64,000 nt of DNA from Bacteroidales bacterium (GTDB lineage Bacteria > Bacteroidota > Bacteroidia > Bacteroidales > UBA932): positions 62,001 through 126,000 of the forward strand of contig JAFRZX010000165.1 of the NCBI GenBank assembly GCA_017442315.1, read 5' to 3'. Below, in pieces: positions 18,616-26,526 of the stretch. The stretch's first letter is position 1. Each line of letters begins with the position of its first letter. The notes below the pieces were generated by a model. It had not been told where the DNA came from. It was given only the letters and a program-made list of their open reading frames with translations, and searched no databases. The position numbers and the translations under genes were made by a program.

Positions 18616-19590
18616 CTACCAGCCAAGAACGTAAGAGAAGATTAGTGGAGCTACTATGGTGGCATCAGACTCTACGATGAAACGTGGAGTATCGATGTCA
18701 AGCTTGCCCCATGTGATCTTCTCATTAGGAACTGCACCTGAATAAGAACCATATGATGTGGTACAATCCGATATCTGGCAGAAATATGCCCAAAGCGGAA
18801 CATCAGGCCAAGCAAGGTCCTGAGCCATCATAGGCACGACACAGATAGGGAAATCACCCGCAGTACCTCCACCTATCTGGAAGAAGCCTACACCCTGTCC
18901 GCCGCAATTCTCACGATACCACTCTGTAAGGAAGATCATGGTTTCGATACCATTCTTTATCATACCAGGCTCGAACTCGCCCTTGATACAATGTGCAGTG
19001 TATATATTTGCTGTAGTACAGTCCTCCCACGCCGGCACCACGATAGGTATATTCTTCTCACAGGCAGCAAGTACCCAGCTATCCTTCGGGTCAATTTCAT
19101 AATACTGTTCGAGAACGCCGCTACGCAGAAGCTTGTATATAACTTCCCATGGGAAAAGTCTTTCACCTGAAGCCTTCATCTCGTTCCAAACATCCACCAG
19201 ATGATCTTCAAGACGACGGAAAGCTTCTTCTTCCGGTATGCATGTATCGGTGACACGGTTCATGTGATTGTTGAGGAGTTCCTTCTCCTGCTCCGGTGTA
19301 AGATCCCTATAGTTAGGAACCCTATAGTAATGATTATGAGCCACAAGGTTCATAATATCCTCTTCAAGATTGTTTGCCGAACATGAAACGATCTGAATCT
19401 TGTCCTGACGGATCATCTCAGCCAGCGAAAGTCCAAGCTCTGCCGTAGACATCGCACCGGCCATAGCCAGCATCATCTTTCCACCCTTGTTCATATGCTC
19501 ATCATATGCCTTTGCCGCATCAACCAGGGCTGCAGAGTTGAAATGACGATAATGATGCGTGATGAATTTTGAAATAGGTCCTTTTTCCAT
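18616..19590 (-). CDS. Deoxyhypusine-synthase-family protein
   Basis: A 324-aa protein of the DHS/homospermidine-synthase-like fold. It shows the NAD-binding region (LAMAGAMSTAELG), the VPAWEDCTTAN block, the IGGGTAGDF glycine loop and, near residue 296, WGKLD, where the catalytic Lys of eukaryotic DHS (WGKI) is kept. Spermidine is the usual aminobutyl donor. Bacteria lack eIF5A, the normal DHS substrate, so a polyamine product or another acceptor is more likely. It is divergent from lysA. A perfect 13-bp palindrome (TCATGG-C-CCATGA, 19641-19653) lies between the two genes; its role is unknown. Confidence 0.85.
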   Translation of the reverse strand: MEKGPISKFITHHYRHFNSAALVDAAKAYDEHMNKGGKMMLAMAGAMSTAELGLSLAEMIRQDKIQIVSCSANNLEEDIMNLVAHNHYYRVPNYRDLTPEQEKELLNNHMNRVTDTCIPEEEAFRRLEDHLVDVWNEMKASGERLFPWEVIYKLLRSGVLEQYYEIDPKDSWVLAACEKNIPIVVPAWEDCTTANIYTAHCIKGEFEPGMIKNGIETMIFLTEWYRENCGGQGVGFFQIGGGTAGDFPICVVPMMAQDLAWPDVPLWAYFCQISDCTTSYGSYSGAVPNEKITWGKLDIDTPRFIVESDATIVAPLIFSYVLGW

Positions 19591-19783
19591 TTTATCAATA
19601 TTTTAGAATCTGTTTAAATCTTTCTACCGTTTATACATTGTCATGGCCCATGAGGCCGTATTTCCGTTATTTCATTACAATCTGCGAAATTACGGATTTT
19701 TTCGCTATTTTTGCAACCGTTTTTCTCCTATTTTAAGAAAACGGACGAAAGTTGACTTTTTTAAAGGCGCATTACAGACGAAT

Positions 19784-20992
19784 ATGCTTGACAACAATAT
19801 CATAGACAGACTTGACAGGATTGCGACTCCGTTCTATTATTACGATATGGATCTTTTCCGCAGGACAGTGGACCATGTCGCAGAACTTGCCGCTGCCCAT
19901 GACATAAAGGTACACTATGCAATAAAGGCCAATGCAGAGAAACCCTTGCTCGAATATATCAGCAGCAAAGGTTTCGGAGCCGATTGCGTAAGCGGAAATG
20001 AAGTGTTGCATGCTCATAAGTGCGGATTCCCTGCAAAGAAGATAGTATATGCAGGTGTAGGAAAAAGCGACAAGGAAATCTATCAGGCCCTTATGCTGGG
20101 AATTGAAGCCTTCAACTGCGAATCCCTGCAGGAAATATACGTAATCAACGAAATGGCCAGGGCTCATGGTAAACAGGCAGACATTTCCATACGTATCAAT
20201 CCTGACATCGACGCCCATACACATAAATATGTCACGACAGGTCTATACGAAAACAAGTTCGGCATATCACAACACGAATTCGACAAACTGATAGACATAC
20301 TGAAGAACAGCACAAACATCAATTTCATAGGCCTGCACTTCCACATCGGCTCCCAGATAACACGTGTAGACGAGGTATTCGCACTCGAATGCCAAAGAGT
20401 GAATGACATTGTGGCTTATTTTGAAAGACAGGGGCTGAGTGTGGACAACATCAACCTTGGAGGAGGTCTTGGAGTTGATTATGACGACCCTGATGAGAAT
20501 CCGATTGCTGATTTCGGCACATGGTTCAGAACAATTTCCGACAACATAAGACGAAGCCCGCATCAAAGCATACATGTTGAGCCAGGACGTTCACTTACGG
20601 CACAGTGCGCATCACTCATATCACGTGTCCTTTTTGTCAAAAGCGGAGAGACTAAGAACTTTCTGATAATGGATGCCGGAATGAATGACCTGATCAGACC
20701 TGCCCTTTACGGTGCCTATCACAAGATTGAAAACCTGTCGGCAGCTCAAAGACCGTTCTTCCCTACCCATCAGGCATACGACATCGTAGGTCCCGTCTGC
20801 GAATCCAGTGACGTATGGGGAGCCGGAAGACTGCTTCCGCTGAGTGTCCGAGGAGACCTCATGGCTATAAGAAGCACTGGTGCTTACGGTCAGGTAATGG
20901 CCAGCCGCTACAATATGAAGGATCTGGCTCCCGCTGTATTCAGCGACAGACTTGAGGACGCACCGCTGATGACGGATTACTTCAACCTGTGA
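19784..20992 (+). CDS. lysA: Diaminopimelate decarboxylase
   Basis: A 402-aa PLP enzyme of the alanine-racemase-fold decarboxylases, making L-lysine from meso-diaminopimelate. The PLP lysine is K48 (HYAIKAN); glycine-rich phosphate-binding NLGGGLGVDY, EPGRSL, the active-site CESSDVW and the late GAYGQVMAS are all present. Residue pattern and length fit LysA; a carboxynorspermidine decarboxylase would be nearer 380 residues and differ around these blocks. The start at 19784 is used because the in-frame extension back to 19643 would cover the promoter (-7 TATTTTTG at 19706-19713). Confidence 0.88.
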   Translation: MLDNNIIDRLDRIATPFYYYDMDLFRRTVDHVAELAAAHDIKVHYAIKANAEKPLLEYISSKGFGADCVSGNEVLHAHKCGFPAKKIVYAGVGKSDKEIYQALMLGIEAFNCESLQEIYVINEMARAHGKQADISIRINPDIDAHTHKYVTTGLYENKFGISQHEFDKLIDILKNSTNINFIGLHFHIGSQITRVDEVFALECQRVNDIVAYFERQGLSVDNINLGGGLGVDYDDPDENPIADFGTWFRTISDNIRRSPHQSIHVEPGRSLTAQCASLISRVLFVKSGETKNFLIMDAGMNDLIRPALYGAYHKIENLSAAQRPFFPTHQAYDIVGPVCESSDVWGAGRLLPLSVRGDLMAIRSTGAYGQVMASRYNMKDLAPAVFSDRLEDAPLMTDYFNL

Positions 20993-21067
20993 CAGAAAGC
21001 ATGCACTTTGTCCTGATGACAACAGACAACACATTGCATAATATCAAGAAAATATAAGACAAACCAT

Positions 21068-22399
21068 ATGTTTGAGAATTTAAGTGAAAGATTAGAGAGA
21101 TCGTTCAAGATCCTCAAAGGCGAAGGCAAGATAACCGAGATCAATATCTCGGAAGCAATGAAGGACATCAGACGCGCTCTTCTCGACGCCGATGTAAGCT
21201 ACAAGATAGCCAAGCAGTTCTGTGACGACGTGAAGAAGAAGGCCATAGGCCAGAACGTCCTTACGGCAGTAAAGCCACAACAGATGATCGTCAAGATCGT
21301 ACATGACGAGCTTGCTGCCCTGATGGGAAGCGAATCATCCGCGATAAACCTCAAAGGATCGCCTGCCGTTATTCTGGTAGCCGGCCTCAATGGTTCCGGA
21401 AAGACGACATTCTCCGGTAAACTCGCTCTCAACATCAAGAGCAAAAGAGGCATGAAGGTTCTCCTTGCAGCCTGCGATTATTTCCGCCCTGCCGCCATTG
21501 ACCAGCTCAAGGTCCTGGGAGAACAGATCGGGGTCGATGTATATTCCGAGGAAGGCGTAAAAGATCCGAACCAGATTGCACTCCATGCTGTTGCAAAGGC
21601 TAAATCCGAAGGATATTCTGTTGTAATAGTGGATACTGCCGGACGTCTTGCCGTAGACCAGGAACTGATGGATGAAATCTCGTCATTGAAGAATGCCCTG
21701 AATCCTGCGGAGACCCTCTTTGTTGTGGATGCCATGACCGGCCAGGACGCAGTGGAGACTGCCAAGGCATTCAACGACAGACTTGACTTCGACGGAGTCG
21801 TACTCACCAAGATGGACGGTGACACCAGAGGCGGTGCAGCCCTTTCAATCAAAGCTGTAGTAGGAAAACCTATCAAATTCGTCAGCACCGGAGAAAAGAT
21901 GGAAGCTCTGGATGTCTTTCATCCGTCACGTATAGCTGACCGTATTCTCGGAATGGGAGACGTTGTCTCACTCGTGGAAAAGGCACAGGAACAGTTTGAC
22001 GAGAAACAGGCACGCGAACTCAAGAAGAAACTGGCGAAGGACCAGTTCACACTATGGGATTTCTACAACCAGATACAGCAGATCAAGAAGATGGGCAACA
22101 TCAAGGATCTTGCATCAATGATTCCTGGAATGGGCAAGGCTCTGAAGGATGTAGACATGGACAATGACTCTTTCAAAGGGATTGAGGCCATCATTCTCTC
22201 AATGACTCCATACGAGCGTGAGCACCCTGATATCATCAACGGAAGCCGACGCAAGAGGATTGCCGACGGCTCCGGTACTTCCCTGCCGGAAGTCAACAAA
22301 CTTCTGAAACAGTTTGAAGGAACCCGAAAGATGATGAAGACTGTCATGGGAGCCAATATGGGCAACATGATGAAAGGCGCAATGAGACGGCGCAGATAA
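21068..22399 (+). CDS. ffh: Signal recognition particle GTPase Ffh
   Basis: A 443-aa protein with all SRP54 parts: N domain (1-90), G domain with GLNGSGKTT, DTAGRL, TKMDGDTRGGAAL, and a methionine-rich M domain ending in a basic tail (MKGAMRRRR) that binds 4.5S RNA and signal peptides. It targets inner-membrane and exported proteins co-translationally. GLNGSGKTT has Asn where most Ffh have Gln. Expressed alone; a strong terminator follows. Confidence 0.97.
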   Translation: MFENLSERLERSFKILKGEGKITEINISEAMKDIRRALLDADVSYKIAKQFCDDVKKKAIGQNVLTAVKPQQMIVKIVHDELAALMGSESSAINLKGSPAVILVAGLNGSGKTTFSGKLALNIKSKRGMKVLLAACDYFRPAAIDQLKVLGEQIGVDVYSEEGVKDPNQIALHAVAKAKSEGYSVVIVDTAGRLAVDQELMDEISSLKNALNPAETLFVVDAMTGQDAVETAKAFNDRLDFDGVVLTKMDGDTRGGAALSIKAVVGKPIKFVSTGEKMEALDVFHPSRIADRILGMGDVVSLVEKAQEQFDEKQARELKKKLAKDQFTLWDFYNQIQQIKKMGNIKDLASMIPGMGKALKDVDMDNDSFKGIEAIILSMTPYEREHPDIINGSRRKRIADGSGTSLPEVNKLLKQFEGTRKMMKTVMGANMGNMMKGAMRRRR

Positions 22400-22418
22400 T
22401 CAGTCTTGCCATTACCAT

Positions 22419-22470
22419 AAGAACGGACCATTATAGCCCTGAAAATCTATAATGATCCGTTCTTTTCGTT
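22419..22470 (+). terminator. Strong terminator after ffh
   Basis: Arms at 22419-22436 and 22447-22464 pair 17 of 18 positions (AAGAACGGAC... with ...GATCCGTTCTT), loop of 10 nt, then TTTTCGTTTT. The right arm is also the last six codons of the small minus-strand gene at 22447-22590. Confidence 0.88.
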
Positions 22471-22590
22471 TTCCAGACGCTTGCGATAAGCATCCATACG
22501 CTTCTTCCATGCTATCTGACGGGCTTTCTGCTCTTTTGAGCGCCTGCGCTGCATGTCTTCATATTTCTTTTCAAGATAATTGTCTGCCAT
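22447..22590 (-). CDS. 47-aa basic coiled protein, unknown
   Basis: A 47-residue open frame beginning MADNYLEKKYEDMQ and ending LENEKNGSL, with about 16 Lys/Arg and many Glu/Gln, predicted almost wholly alpha-helical. MADNYLEK-type starts are seen in short Bacteroidota proteins annotated only by similarity, which supports it being real. It begins 6 nt after the aminotransferase stop codon, in the same operon. No function can be assigned; a nucleic-acid or ribosome contact is possible from its charge. Confidence 0.6.
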   Translation of the reverse strand: MADNYLEKKYEDMQRRRSKEQKARQIAWKKRMDAYRKRLENEKNGSL

Positions 22591-22596
22591 AGATAC

Positions 22597-23790
22597 CTAT
22601 AACCTGTTATATGCCTCAAGAGCCTTTTCCAGAACGACAAGCGCTCTGCGCAAATCATCTTTATTAAGGACATAGGCGATTCTGACCTCATCACGTCCAA
22701 GACCAGGAGTCGAATAAAAACCGCTGGCAGGAGCCATCATTACAGTCTCACCTTCATAATCGAAATCAGACAGACACCATGCGCAGAACTTCTCAGCATC
22801 ATCGACAGGAAGTCTGGCCACAGTATAGAAAGCCCCCATAGGTATAGGAGAATACACACCCGGAATCCTGTTAAGTCCGTCTACAAGACATTTTCTCCTC
22901 TCAACATATTCATCATACACATCAGCTTCATATTCTTCCGTCCCATCAATAGAAGCTTCCGCGACAATCTGACCGATCAGAGGAGGACTAAGACGAGCCT
23001 GACACAACTTCATTACAGCATCACGAACTGCATTATTCTTAGTCACCAGAGTACCGATCCTGATTCCGCACTCCGAATAACGTTTTGACACGGAATCAAT
23101 CAGTACGACATTATCTTCAATCCCTTCAAGATGACATGCCGAGATATAAGGTGACCCGGTATATATGAATTCCCTGTATACCTCGTCAGAGAACAGATAC
23201 AGATCATGCTTGAGAACAAGATCGCGTATACGGTTCATTTCCGCACGGGTATAAAGGTAGCCCGTAGGATTGTTCGGATTACATATAAGGATAGCCTTTG
23301 TGCGTTCTGTAATAAGTTCCTCAAACTTCTCCACAGGAGGTAGGGCAAATCCGGATTCGATTGTAGATGTTACCGTTCTGATCACAGCACCGGCAGATAT
23401 AGCGAAAGCCATGTAATTGGCATAGGCTGGCTCCGGAACAATTATTTCGTCTCCCGGATCAAGACATGCAAGGAAGGCGAAAAGCACAGCCTCAGATCCC
23501 CCGCTGGTAACAATCACATCATCCGGATCAAGTGATATGTTGAACTTGGAATAATATTTTACTAATTTTTCACGCAATGACAGAAAACCCTGACTGGGAC
23601 TATACTCCAAAATGCTCCGGTCCACATTCTTCAATGAATCAAGAGCCTTCTGAGGAGTCGGAAGGTCAGGCTGCCCGATATTCAGATGATATACCTTGAT
23701 GCCACGGGACTTCGCCGCATTCGCAAGCGGAGTAAGCTTTCTTATTGGTGATGAGGGCATTTTAAATCCTCTCTCAGATATTACAGGCAT
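22597..23790 (-). CDS. Class I/II PLP-dependent aminotransferase (aspartate/alanine type)
   Basis: A 397-aa fold-type I aminotransferase. PLP lysine K236 (DSVSKRYSECG), D202 (SDEVYREF), the NPNNPTG block and a C-terminal arginine region (DEVRIAYVL) are present. It is nearest to AspC/AlaA-like enzymes that use 2-oxoglutarate; the amino acid is not certain. The start at 23790 is set by the promoter: a longer reading from 23814 would begin inside the -7 box. It is first in an operon with the 47-aa protein and divergent from glutaminase. Confidence 0.9.
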   Translation of the reverse strand: MPVISERGFKMPSSPIRKLTPLANAAKSRGIKVYHLNIGQPDLPTPQKALDSLKNVDRSILEYSPSQGFLSLREKLVKYYSKFNISLDPDDVIVTSGGSEAVLFAFLACLDPGDEIIVPEPAYANYMAFAISAGAVIRTVTSTIESGFALPPVEKFEELITERTKAILICNPNNPTGYLYTRAEMNRIRDLVLKHDLYLFSDEVYREFIYTGSPYISACHLEGIEDNVVLIDSVSKRYSECGIRIGTLVTKNNAVRDAVMKLCQARLSPPLIGQIVAEASIDGTEEYEADVYDEYVERRKCLVDGLNRIPGVYSPIPMGAFYTVARLPVDDAEKFCAWCLSDFDYEGETVMMAPASGFYSTPGLGRDEVRIAYVLNKDDLRRALVVLEKALEAYNRL

Positions 23791-23811
23791 GGTTTTCAAT
23801 TTTAGAATCTG

Positions 23812-23842
23812 CAAATTTACAGGATTTCAACAATTATTCAAA
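23812..23842 (-). promoter_or_regulatory. Consensus promoter of the aminotransferase operon
   Basis: On the minus strand TTTG (23839-23842), exactly 19 nt, TAAATTTG (23812-23819). The expected RNA start near 23805 leaves about 15 nt of leader before the ATG at 23790. A plus-strand -7 element, TATCTTTG at 23852-23859, serves glutaminase from the same gap. Confidence 0.85.
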
Positions 23843-23886
23843 GCCAAATATTATCTTTGTAGAGTTTTAACTCCAAATAAAGCATT

Positions 23887-24798
23887 ATGGATTACCAGAA
23901 GATACTGGAAGACATCTATCAGGAGATTCTTCCATTTGCCAGCATCGGCAGGCAGGCCGACTACATACCGGCATTGGCAAAAACAGATCCAGATCAGTTC
24001 GGAATGTGTCTGAAGACTGTTACCGGAGAAACATATGAAATCATGCAGTCTGACACACGCTTCTCCATACAAAGTATCGCCAAGGTATTCGCTCTGGCAA
24101 TGGGACTATCTCTGAAAGGTGAAGACCTATGGAAGAATGTAGGCAAGGAGCCTTCCGGTACAGCATTCAACTCAATGATACAGCTGGAAATGGAAAAGGG
24201 TATGCCTCGTAATCCTTTCATCAATGCAGGTGCCATCGTAATCGCAGACCTGCTGCTGAGCGAACTGGAGGATGCCGAGGCCGGATTCCTTGGATTCATC
24301 AGGGCTCTGGCCGGGAATGACACTATTGACTACAACATGGAAGTAGCGATCTCAGAGCGTGAAAACGGCTATCTCAACGCAGCCATAGCCAATCTGCTCA
24401 AATATTACGGAACCATATCCAATGACATTGAAAAAGTACTTATGTTCTATTTCAAGATGTGCTCCGTAGAAATGAGCTGCAGGGAACTTGCCAATGCTTT
24501 CCTAGCCTTTACAAATCACACTTCATTTGAATATGCCGGGTACAGGTTGAGTTCGTCGCGTATCAAGCGACTAAATGCCGTAATGCAGACATGCGGTTTC
24601 TACGACGAGGCCGGAGAGTTCTCCTATCTGGTCGGCCTGCCTGGAAAGAGTGGTGTCGGAGGTGGAATTGTAGCAATACACCCACTCAGATATTCTGTTG
24701 CAGTATGGAGTCCCCGTCTCAATTCCAAAGGCAATTCAGTAATGGGAATCAAGGCACTGGAACTGCTCACTACCTATACACAGGAATCAATATTCTGA
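23887..24798 (+). CDS. glsA: Glutaminase A
   Basis: A 303-aa serine-dependent glutaminase (beta-lactamase-like fold) converting L-glutamine to glutamate and ammonia in the cytosol. The catalytic SxxK is S63-K66 (FSIQSIAKVF). The INAGAI block (about residue 117), SERENGYLN and the late LPGKSGVGGGI oxyanion region match the family. Length is normal. It is transcribed away from an aminotransferase from a shared gap of under 100 nt, so both may belong to amino-group metabolism. Confidence 0.95.
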   Translation: MDYQKILEDIYQEILPFASIGRQADYIPALAKTDPDQFGMCLKTVTGETYEIMQSDTRFSIQSIAKVFALAMGLSLKGEDLWKNVGKEPSGTAFNSMIQLEMEKGMPRNPFINAGAIVIADLLLSELEDAEAGFLGFIRALAGNDTIDYNMEVAISERENGYLNAAIANLLKYYGTISNDIEKVLMFYFKMCSVEMSCRELANAFLAFTNHTSFEYAGYRLSSSRIKRLNAVMQTCGFYDEAGEFSYLVGLPGKSGVGGGIVAIHPLRYSVAVWSPRLNSKGNSVMGIKALELLTTYTQESIF

Positions 24799-24986
24799 TT
24801 CGTCGCAAACACAACTTCTTAAAATTTGCAACTACAAATACGCCAAAATCAACAAATCGCAAATTTTCATAACCGCAATTTTACGATATATCATTTTTAC
24901 TAGCTTTTAAAAAACGATCTGAAACCAGGACACTTTTCTTTTCATACCCCTGTTTTTACCATTCGTCAGAGTCATACATAAAGGTT
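24799..24986. other. Non-coding, AT-rich gap after glsA
   Basis: No supported gene. It contains a 9-bp inverted repeat, AAAATTTGC (24821-24829) and GCAAATTTT (24859-24867), 29 nt apart, which may help end the glsA transcript. Nothing else is visible before the promoter at 24987. Confidence 0.5.
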
Positions 24987-25017
24987 ATTGCAGATGAAAA
25001 AAAAAGCAGTACCTTTG
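24987..25017 (+). promoter_or_regulatory. Promoter of the candidate small RNA
   Basis: ATTG at 24987-24990, exactly 19 nt, TACCTTTG at 25010-25017: the standard Bacteroidota layout. RNA would begin near 25024. No protein-coding gene lies between this and the terminator at 25141. Confidence 0.8.
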
Positions 25018-25023
25018 CATTCG

Positions 25024-25141
25024 AGTTGATCAGAGAGTTATTCTGAAACTCTCACAACTTATTGGTTATTAGTTTTAGTGTTATTAATTATGTGGTTAGT
25101 ATGAGGCGTCCCCGCATGAGCGGCGAAGTCTCATTTTTTTT
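25024..25141 (+). ncRNA. Candidate small RNA, about 115-118 nt
   Basis: A complete transcription unit without a gene: good promoter upstream, then a 5' hairpin at 25025-25058 (outer GTTG/CAAC, inner GAGAGTT/AACTCTC, 7-nt loop), an unstructured U/A-rich middle (25060-25100), and a rho-independent terminator at 25101-25141. The only frame is a four-codon ATG-TGG-TTA-GTA-TGA at 25090-25104. Downstream there is a separate promoter for the lipoprotein gene, so this is not simply that gene's leader. It does not resemble tRNA, 6S, tmRNA or 4.5S RNA by eye. It could be a trans-acting sRNA or a highly expressed leader. Confidence 0.6.
25101..25141 (+). terminator. Rho-independent terminator of the candidate sRNA
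   Basis: Stem ATGAG...CTCAT with inner CCGC-ATGA-GCGG and a few mismatches, followed by eight T (25134-25141). Confidence 0.85.
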
Positions 25142-25149
25142 ATAAAAGA

Positions 25150-25180
25150 CTTGCACAATCGGAATTTTGTCGTAACTTTG
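25150..25180 (+). promoter_or_regulatory. Promoter of the two-repeat lipoprotein gene
   Basis: CTTG at 25150-25153, 19 nt, TAACTTTG at 25173-25180. The predicted start near 25187 gives a long leader of about 113 nt that contains a 22-codon frame. Confidence 0.75.
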
Positions 25181-25212
25181 GCAAATCAACATCGGACTTA
25201 ACCCTATAAAAC

Positions 25213-25281
25213 ATGAAAAAGACCTCACCTTACGCTGTTTCTGCAGCATCGAAATTCATTATATCATATATTAATTATTAA
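25213..25281 (+). CDS. Possible 22-aa leader peptide
   Basis: An ATG frame in the lipoprotein mRNA leader encodes MKKTSPYAVSAASKFI followed by six residues, and stops 18 nt before the lipoprotein ATG. The MKKTS start looks like a signal-peptide beginning but there is no hydrophobic core. It may be a regulatory leader peptide, a remnant of a duplicated signal sequence, or chance. The AT-rich stretch after it is a plausible ribosome-loading site for the main gene. Confidence 0.3.
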   Translation: MKKTSPYAVSAASKFIISYINY

Positions 25282-25299
25282 TCTTTAATTATTATTGTC

Positions 25300-26415
25300 A
25301 TGAAACGTTATTTTATGTTTATGGCGCTTGCTGCGCTTACTCTTGCCGGTTGCAAGAAAGACGACACAACTACTGACCCGACCACTCCTCCAACCGAGCC
25401 GGAAGGACCAAAGTATGACGTAGAGCTGGTTGCACAGCATCTCGACGGTGAATATTATGGCACAGAATATTCTGATGCATATAACTATTACATCCTTCTG
25501 TCCGACAAAGGACTGGATGCAGACGGATATACTGCTCCGGACGGAAAGTTCTATGTACTTGACATATTCTCAGATACAGCAGTAGGAGACGGCGAATTTG
25601 TTCTTCCATTGGGAACATATACCCTTGATCCGGAAAGCACAATGACAGCCGGCACATTCACCTATGAATACAGCTGCTATTATGAAACCGACAGCGATGG
25701 TTGGGAAATAGAAGAAAGCCTCAGCACCTTCAAGACCGGTACTCTGACTGTAACAGCAAACAAGATCGACCTGGTTCTTGAATTCTACAACGGACAGCTT
25801 CATCATGTAACATACGAAGGTTCATTGGTTTTCTATGAGACACCGAAGCTCAGCAACCTTACCGAAGACCTGAACATCAACATAAACAGCGAATCAGCTA
25901 TAGCAATGCCTGAAGCATGGGGTGATTACTACGAGGTAGGATGTGAGAATTTCGCGATCAACATCCTGGAAGATGCCTACACCGCAAACGGACTGTTTGT
26001 CATACTTGACGTTCTCAGCGGAACTGATTCTTATTACAGAACATACTCAGCTCTTGATTATAATGTAGAAGAATATGCAGACACGTTCATACCTGGAGAA
26101 CTTATTGAAGAGGATGGAGAGTTATATAATGTCGGATGCTGGGTATTCAGCGCGACAGACGGTGAACTTGATGGAGAGATCATGGCACCTATCACTTCCG
26201 GAACCATCAAGTTTGAAGATCTCGGAAACTACCAGGGCAAGTTCACTCTTGACTGCAAGGATGACCGTGGAAATGCAATTAAAGGAACCATCCAGTGTCT
26301 GGTATATGACGAAAGTCTTATGGGCGTAGCTCCAAGAAAAGCAGCTCCTGCAAAGGTAGCAAAGACAAACACACTTAAAAAGACTCCTGCAAAGGCAAAG
26401 CTTTTCAAGAAATAA
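25300..26415 (+). CDS. Surface-type lipoprotein with two related domains and a Lys/Ala-rich tail
   Basis: A 371-aa lipoprotein: signal peptide ending TLAGC with lipid Cys at 18, then an acidic/Thr-Pro linker (residues 19-38). Two similar halves follow, about 45-185 and 195-335. Each begins with a YxxxYxDAYNYYILLSD- or YYEVGCENFAINILED-like strand set and ends in a strand such as TYEGSLVFYE or IKGTIQCLVYD. The last 35 residues are basic (KAAPAKVAKTN...). It is strongly acidic before that tail. No family recognised; common in Bacteroidales are such exported, probably surface-exposed proteins. Own promoter and terminator. Confidence 0.8.
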   Translation: MKRYFMFMALAALTLAGCKKDDTTTDPTTPPTEPEGPKYDVELVAQHLDGEYYGTEYSDAYNYYILLSDKGLDADGYTAPDGKFYVLDIFSDTAVGDGEFVLPLGTYTLDPESTMTAGTFTYEYSCYYETDSDGWEIEESLSTFKTGTLTVTANKIDLVLEFYNGQLHHVTYEGSLVFYETPKLSNLTEDLNININSESAIAMPEAWGDYYEVGCENFAINILEDAYTANGLFVILDVLSGTDSYYRTYSALDYNVEEYADTFIPGELIEEDGELYNVGCWVFSATDGELDGEIMAPITSGTIKFEDLGNYQGKFTLDCKDDRGNAIKGTIQCLVYDESLMGVAPRKAAPAKVAKTNTLKKTPAKAKLFKK

Positions 26416-26433
26416 ATTTCAACAAATAACCAG

Positions 26434-26468
26434 AACAGGCCCGGTACAATCGTATCGGGCCTGTTTGT
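26434..26468 (+). terminator. Terminator of the lipoprotein gene
   Basis: Arms AACAGGCCCGGTAC and GTATCGGGCCTGTT (26434-26465) with a short loop, then TTTGTC. Its right end doubles as the -33 box of the next promoter. Confidence 0.85.
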
Positions 26469-26494
26469 CATATCAACGAAAAACACTACCTTTG
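26464..26494 (+). promoter_or_regulatory. Consensus promoter of the BASS transporter operon
   Basis: TTTG at 26464-26467, exactly 19 nt, TACCTTTG at 26487-26494. The -33 box overlaps the tail of the upstream terminator. RNA would start near 26501, about 26 nt before the ATG. Confidence 0.85.
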
Positions 26495-26526
26495 TCAGAC
26501 TGAAACAACTAAACCTATTACATATC

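Noticed and set aside
25024-25141. tRNA or known housekeeping RNA
   Set aside because: No cloverleaf, CCA end or TψC-like block; the hairpins do not match 4.5S, 6S or tmRNA.
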